A DNA stretch of 64,000 nucleotides from the NCBI GenBank assembly GCA_963715815.1, contig OY970278.1:2976001-3040000 (forward strand), in the 5' to 3' direction. The notes under the pieces were generated by a model that had not been told where the DNA came from, did no database searches, and was given only the letters and a program-made list of their open reading frames with translations. Origin of the DNA: JAFAMS01 sp963715815 (GTDB lineage: Bacteria; Vulcanimicrobiota; Vulcanimicrobiia; Vulcanimicrobiales; Vulcanimicrobiaceae). Position numbers and translations under genes: made by a program. Positions 61,493-64,000 of the stretch are shown in pieces (position 1 is the stretch's first letter; the number at the start of each line of letters is the position of its first letter).

Positions 61493-63472
61493 CTAGAAGA
61501 ACGGGAAGCCCCAGATGGCCGCAACCGAACCGGCTTGCGCGCCGACGGGCGTCTGCGTGGCAGTTGACGCGAAAGCGAACGTCGACCCTTGTAGGGCGCC
61601 CGCCCACATGCCGTCAGGTGACGTAACGATGCGGGTGACGACCGGCGAGAACGTCGTACCAAAAGAGTACGCGTTTGCCGTGTTCTCTTCGTATATGGCC
61701 GCAATCGTGTTGCCGTTGGTCATGAGTAGAGCCGGCGTTCCACTGATAATCGTCGCGAGCGAACCAATGGTGCCGGGGTTGTTGGCGTACGCGTTTGCGA
61801 ATATTTCTCCCAGGCAAGGCACGCCGTCGTATAGCGTGCATGAAACTATCACATTACTGGGCGATATGCCGTTGTCGAAAGCGCGGAACGACGCGTACAA
61901 GTTCGTAAAGTCCGACGAGGACGCTTGCGTAACCACGGCCGACGTGAACGTAGCCTCAGTGTTGCTAACGAAGTCGCCCATGAGATTGAACGGGCTTCCC
62001 GTTGGCTCTGAATTCGCGAAGTCGACCTCGTATAAGTTTGAGGAGCTCGCCGACGACGCGAAAACATAATCATCGGCGCCATATGACAACGCCGTAATCG
62101 AGCTGCCGCCCGCCGCATTAAGACTAGTGGCGATCGCGCCGTCGTTCGTATTTCCGTCCTGGAACGCAAACTGCACTGCATTCGAATAATCGACTCGCTG
62201 AATCGTGCCGTCGGAGTTCAGAACATACGCTTGCAGATTCGGTGTCGCGGCAACGTCGAGTCCGCCTGTGCTCGAAAGCGTCGTCTGCGCGACCGGAACG
62301 TAAATTGCGGGGGCAATGACCAGATCGTTCGCGAGGATGACATCGACGATCGGATTTGAGCCTGCGTCGTCGAGCACGACGATGGCGTTGTTTCCGTCCT
62401 GTGACATCGAAACCGGATTGGTAAACGTCACTGCCGAGGCAAACGAGTTATACAAGGTCAGCGGAACTTGACCGCACGGGTACGACGTCGGGCTGCCATT
62501 GACGAGGCCCAGCGCGTAAAGACCGCTAGTAGATGCGACGAAGGCTGTTTCATTGACCGAATAAATCGCCGGGAAGTTCACCGGAAAACTACCGCTCGAC
62601 GTGCTTGCCGTAAGCACGCCGGTCTCGCCGCTGAGGTTACTTGGCGAGGAAAAATACCAGTAGTCAGGATCCGGCGCAGTATAAAAAGTGTAGGACGAAC
62701 CGACGCTGGTTCCAGCGTAGACTATGGAAAACGTGCCGGCGTTGACCGTTACGGGATTTGCGAGCGGTCCCGTGACGAGCGAGCCGTCCACGTCCTGGAG
62801 GACCAAGTTCGTGCTGAACCCGTTGACGCACGGCGTCGGGCTGATCGCCGTAACCTTGCTGGCAAACCCATATGTCTGGATGGCGATTGTGCCGGCGTAG
62901 GGGACGTTGATCGCGGACGGCGGCGTTCCATAGCTCGAGGTTCCGGGCAGCCCAGGAGTCACCGAGAGCATGCGATTCTGTGAGTCGTACGTCGCAGCGT
63001 AAAACGTATCGCTGCCGCCCGGTACGTAAATATTGACCGTGTTGTAACACGCGAGCGACGAATAAATCGGGGGAACGAAGTAGCACTCGAAATCGGTCGT
63101 GTTGCTCAAACCGATCGTGAACGTCTGACTCGACGCGAGTTGTGCGCCCTGATAGATGTACAGGCCGATCGTGCCGTTCAGCGTCGCCGTGCTGATGTAC
63201 TTCGGTTTGCGCACGACCTTCGGTGTAGCCCGCGTCGTCGATTGGGCGCCGCGACGGTGCTTTCCGTAGGGCTGGGGTCGCGCCGGCATCTCGAGCACGG
63301 CCGGTGCTGAGCGAGGGATCGTAAAGCTCAGCGAAATCTTCTTGCCGTTTTGCTGCGAGGTGGGCAATCCGCCGCCACTGAGCGCGGCGTGGCCGCCGCC
63401 ACCGCCTCCGCATCCAGCGATAAAGACAACCCCGGCGGTCGTAAGGCCGGCCGCCACTTTTTTCGCGCCCAT
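61493..63472 (-). CDS. Large hexaglycine lipoprotein (first of tandem pair)
   Basis: A 659-residue exported lipoprotein starting MGAKKVAAGLTTAGVVFIAG, then CGGGGGGH as in its tandem partner. It shares with that partner an N-terminal beta domain (PGGSDTFYAATYDSQNRM, LSVTPGLPGTSSYG), a central part with SGLYALGLVNGSPTSYPCGQ and MSQDGNNAIVVLDDAGSNP, and a C-terminal part with RIVTSPDGMWAGALQGSTF and WGFPFF. Conserved Cys residues (for example DFECYF, LACYN, PTPCVN) would form disulfides outside the cell. No catalytic motif is visible. I do not recognise a named family. It is probably a phylum-restricted surface protein. Confidence 0.78.
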   Translation of the reverse strand: MGAKKVAAGLTTAGVVFIAGCGGGGGGHAALSGGGLPTSQQNGKKISLSFTIPRSAPAVLEMPARPQPYGKHRRGAQSTTRATPKVVRKPKYISTATLNGTIGLYIYQGAQLASSQTFTIGLSNTTDFECYFVPPIYSSLACYNTVNIYVPGGSDTFYAATYDSQNRMLSVTPGLPGTSSYGTPPSAINVPYAGTIAIQTYGFASKVTAISPTPCVNGFSTNLVLQDVDGSLVTGPLANPVTVNAGTFSIVYAGTSVGSSYTFYTAPDPDYWYFSSPSNLSGETGVLTASTSSGSFPVNFPAIYSVNETAFVASTSGLYALGLVNGSPTSYPCGQVPLTLYNSFASAVTFTNPVSMSQDGNNAIVVLDDAGSNPIVDVILANDLVIAPAIYVPVAQTTLSSTGGLDVAATPNLQAYVLNSDGTIQRVDYSNAVQFAFQDGNTNDGAIATSLNAAGGSSITALSYGADDYVFASSASSSNLYEVDFANSEPTGSPFNLMGDFVSNTEATFTSAVVTQASSSDFTNLYASFRAFDNGISPSNVIVSCTLYDGVPCLGEIFANAYANNPGTIGSLATIISGTPALLMTNGNTIAAIYEENTANAYSFGTTFSPVVTRIVTSPDGMWAGALQGSTFAFASTATQTPVGAQAGSVAAIWGFPFF

Positions 63473-63514
63473 TCAGAAGCGCGCGTTCGTCAGTGGCAGT
63501 TGTCAGACCCGCCC

Positions 63515-64000
63515 TTAGAGGTACCGTTTGAGGGTTATTCTGTGGATGCGATGGTCGGCGAGCGTGATACGCACGACCGTCCCGGGCGCGCCTCGCAAGA
63601 CCGACTGCACGCGCCGATAGTCGCGCCTACTGACGGCGCGTCCGCTGACCGCAAGAATCGCGGAACCGTCCCTGATTCCCGCGTCCCCCGCGGGCGTTCC
63701 GAGCAGGACCGTCCCTGCAACGAGCGTGTTGCCGCGAGCGCCGAGCACGATTCCGGAACGGTCGTGCACGATGTTCGGCGAGGGATCGCCGCCTGGAAGA
63801 AGCCCGAGACGTTGGTGTGGGTAGTCGATGCACCGAGATTGCTTCCGGTGTCGATCGAGAACGCGCCGTTCACGCCGTTTAGCGAGCCTTCGACCTCCGG
63901 TTGCCGATCGGCATACGCGAAGGGAATCGCGGCTGCGCGAGGTCCGAAGGCGCGAACCGATGGCGCGAGCTCGAGAGTCTGACCGCGCATATCGAGCCGC
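63515..64000 (-). CDS. Aspartyl protease-like/PDZ domain protein, 5' end outside window, one frameshift near 63790
   Basis: On the minus strand the first part reads RLDMRGQTLELAPSVRAFGP, then VEGSLNGVNGAFSIDTGSNL. The DTGS is the catalytic motif of retropepsin-like proteases (IDTGSN). The frame then shifts by one base after TNVSGFFQ. It continues DRSGIVLGARGNTLVAGTVL and ends in a PDZ-like stretch, AGDAGIRDGSAILAVSGRAV and RRDYRRVQSVL, stopping at 63515. The architecture matches bacterial aspartyl-protease plus PDZ proteins of unknown substrate. The start is beyond base 64000. It lies 42 bases from the lipoprotein pair and could be co-transcribed with them. Confidence 0.65.
   Translation of the reverse strand, partial: AARYARSDSRARAIGSRLRTSRSRDSLRVCRSATGGRRLAKRRERRVLDRHRKQSRCIDYPHQRLGLLPGGDPSPNIVHDRSGIVLGARGNTLVAGTVLLGTPAGDAGIRDGSAILAVSGRAVSRRDYRRVQSVLRGAPGTVVRITLADHRIHRITLKRYL

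Noticed and set aside
1..64000. tRNA, rRNA, riboswitch, phage or defence-island genes
   Set aside because: No cloverleaf, rRNA core, conserved riboswitch core, integrase or defence-type gene was recognisable on either strand by reading.

Overview
The window is a gene-dense stretch of a bacterial chromosome, moderately GC-rich by eye, with no gene-free interval longer than about 120 bases. I saw no rRNA, tRNA, CRISPR array or insertion sequence. Outer-membrane and LPS-type genes (hldD, an OstA/LptD-like barrel protein, O-antigen-ligase-like proteins, lipoproteins) sit beside whiA, a regulator typical of Gram-positive-type and other Terrabacteria lineages. That mix, plus many GTG/TTG starts, fits a diderm Terrabacteria lineage such as Candidatus Eremiobacterota (WPS-2). 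This placement is inference from gene content, not a search result.

Bases 1-22,000 are a large surface-glycan region. It encodes nucleotide-sugar enzymes (UDP-sugar dehydrogenase, GDP-mannose 3,5-epimerase homologue, CapD-like dehydratase, UDP-sulfoquinovose synthase, a UDP-glucose-4-epimerase-like protein), glycosyltransferases (CgeB-like, GT2, GT4, two tandem GT-C-like membrane proteins), a sulfotransferase, a FemAB-like transferase, three methyltransferases, a ChbG-type deacetylase and a Wzx-type flippase. Together they predict a sulfonated and possibly sulfated heteropolysaccharide. Bases 22,393-28,157 (minus strand) form a second module: initiating sugar-phosphate transferase, MurJ-family flippase, GT-C-like protein, O-antigen ligase/polymerase and a small IRSNNP-motif protein, running on from deoB.

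Bases 29,300-37,980 hold a heavily frameshifted OstA/LptD-like gene, an exported starch-binding-like protein, two paralogous exported Ig-like proteins, a polyprenyl-phosphate-type GT2, a pyrimidine nucleoside phosphorylase, a second ligase and another GT-C-like protein. Bases 37,991-52,949 are mostly housekeeping: hldD, mfd, a Gly-rich beta-helix lipoprotein, a PpiC-type foldase, a MazG fusion, a 3-aminobutyryl-CoA ammonia-lyase-like protein, an S4 RNA-binding protein, whiA, and the run gap-pgk-tpiA-gpmI-punA with coupled starts. Bases 53,066-64,000 carry a phospholipase C family protein, a membrane diguanylate cyclase, an SPFH protein, a MaoC hydratase, Kup, two tandem large hexaglycine lipoproteins and the end of a protease/PDZ gene.

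Two features cut across the window. First, about twenty single-base frameshifts interrupt otherwise well-conserved genes, several at short homopolymers. They are concentrated at 2.7-9.1 kb and 29.7-31.8 kb and are almost absent from the housekeeping half. They may be consensus errors in low-coverage patches or real decay. Second, a short REP-like sequence (GTCCCTCG...CTCGGGATGACA) occurs at least four times inside or at the edge of coding sequences. In two genes it adds residues, in one it encodes the C-terminal tail, and in one it supplies the start codon.
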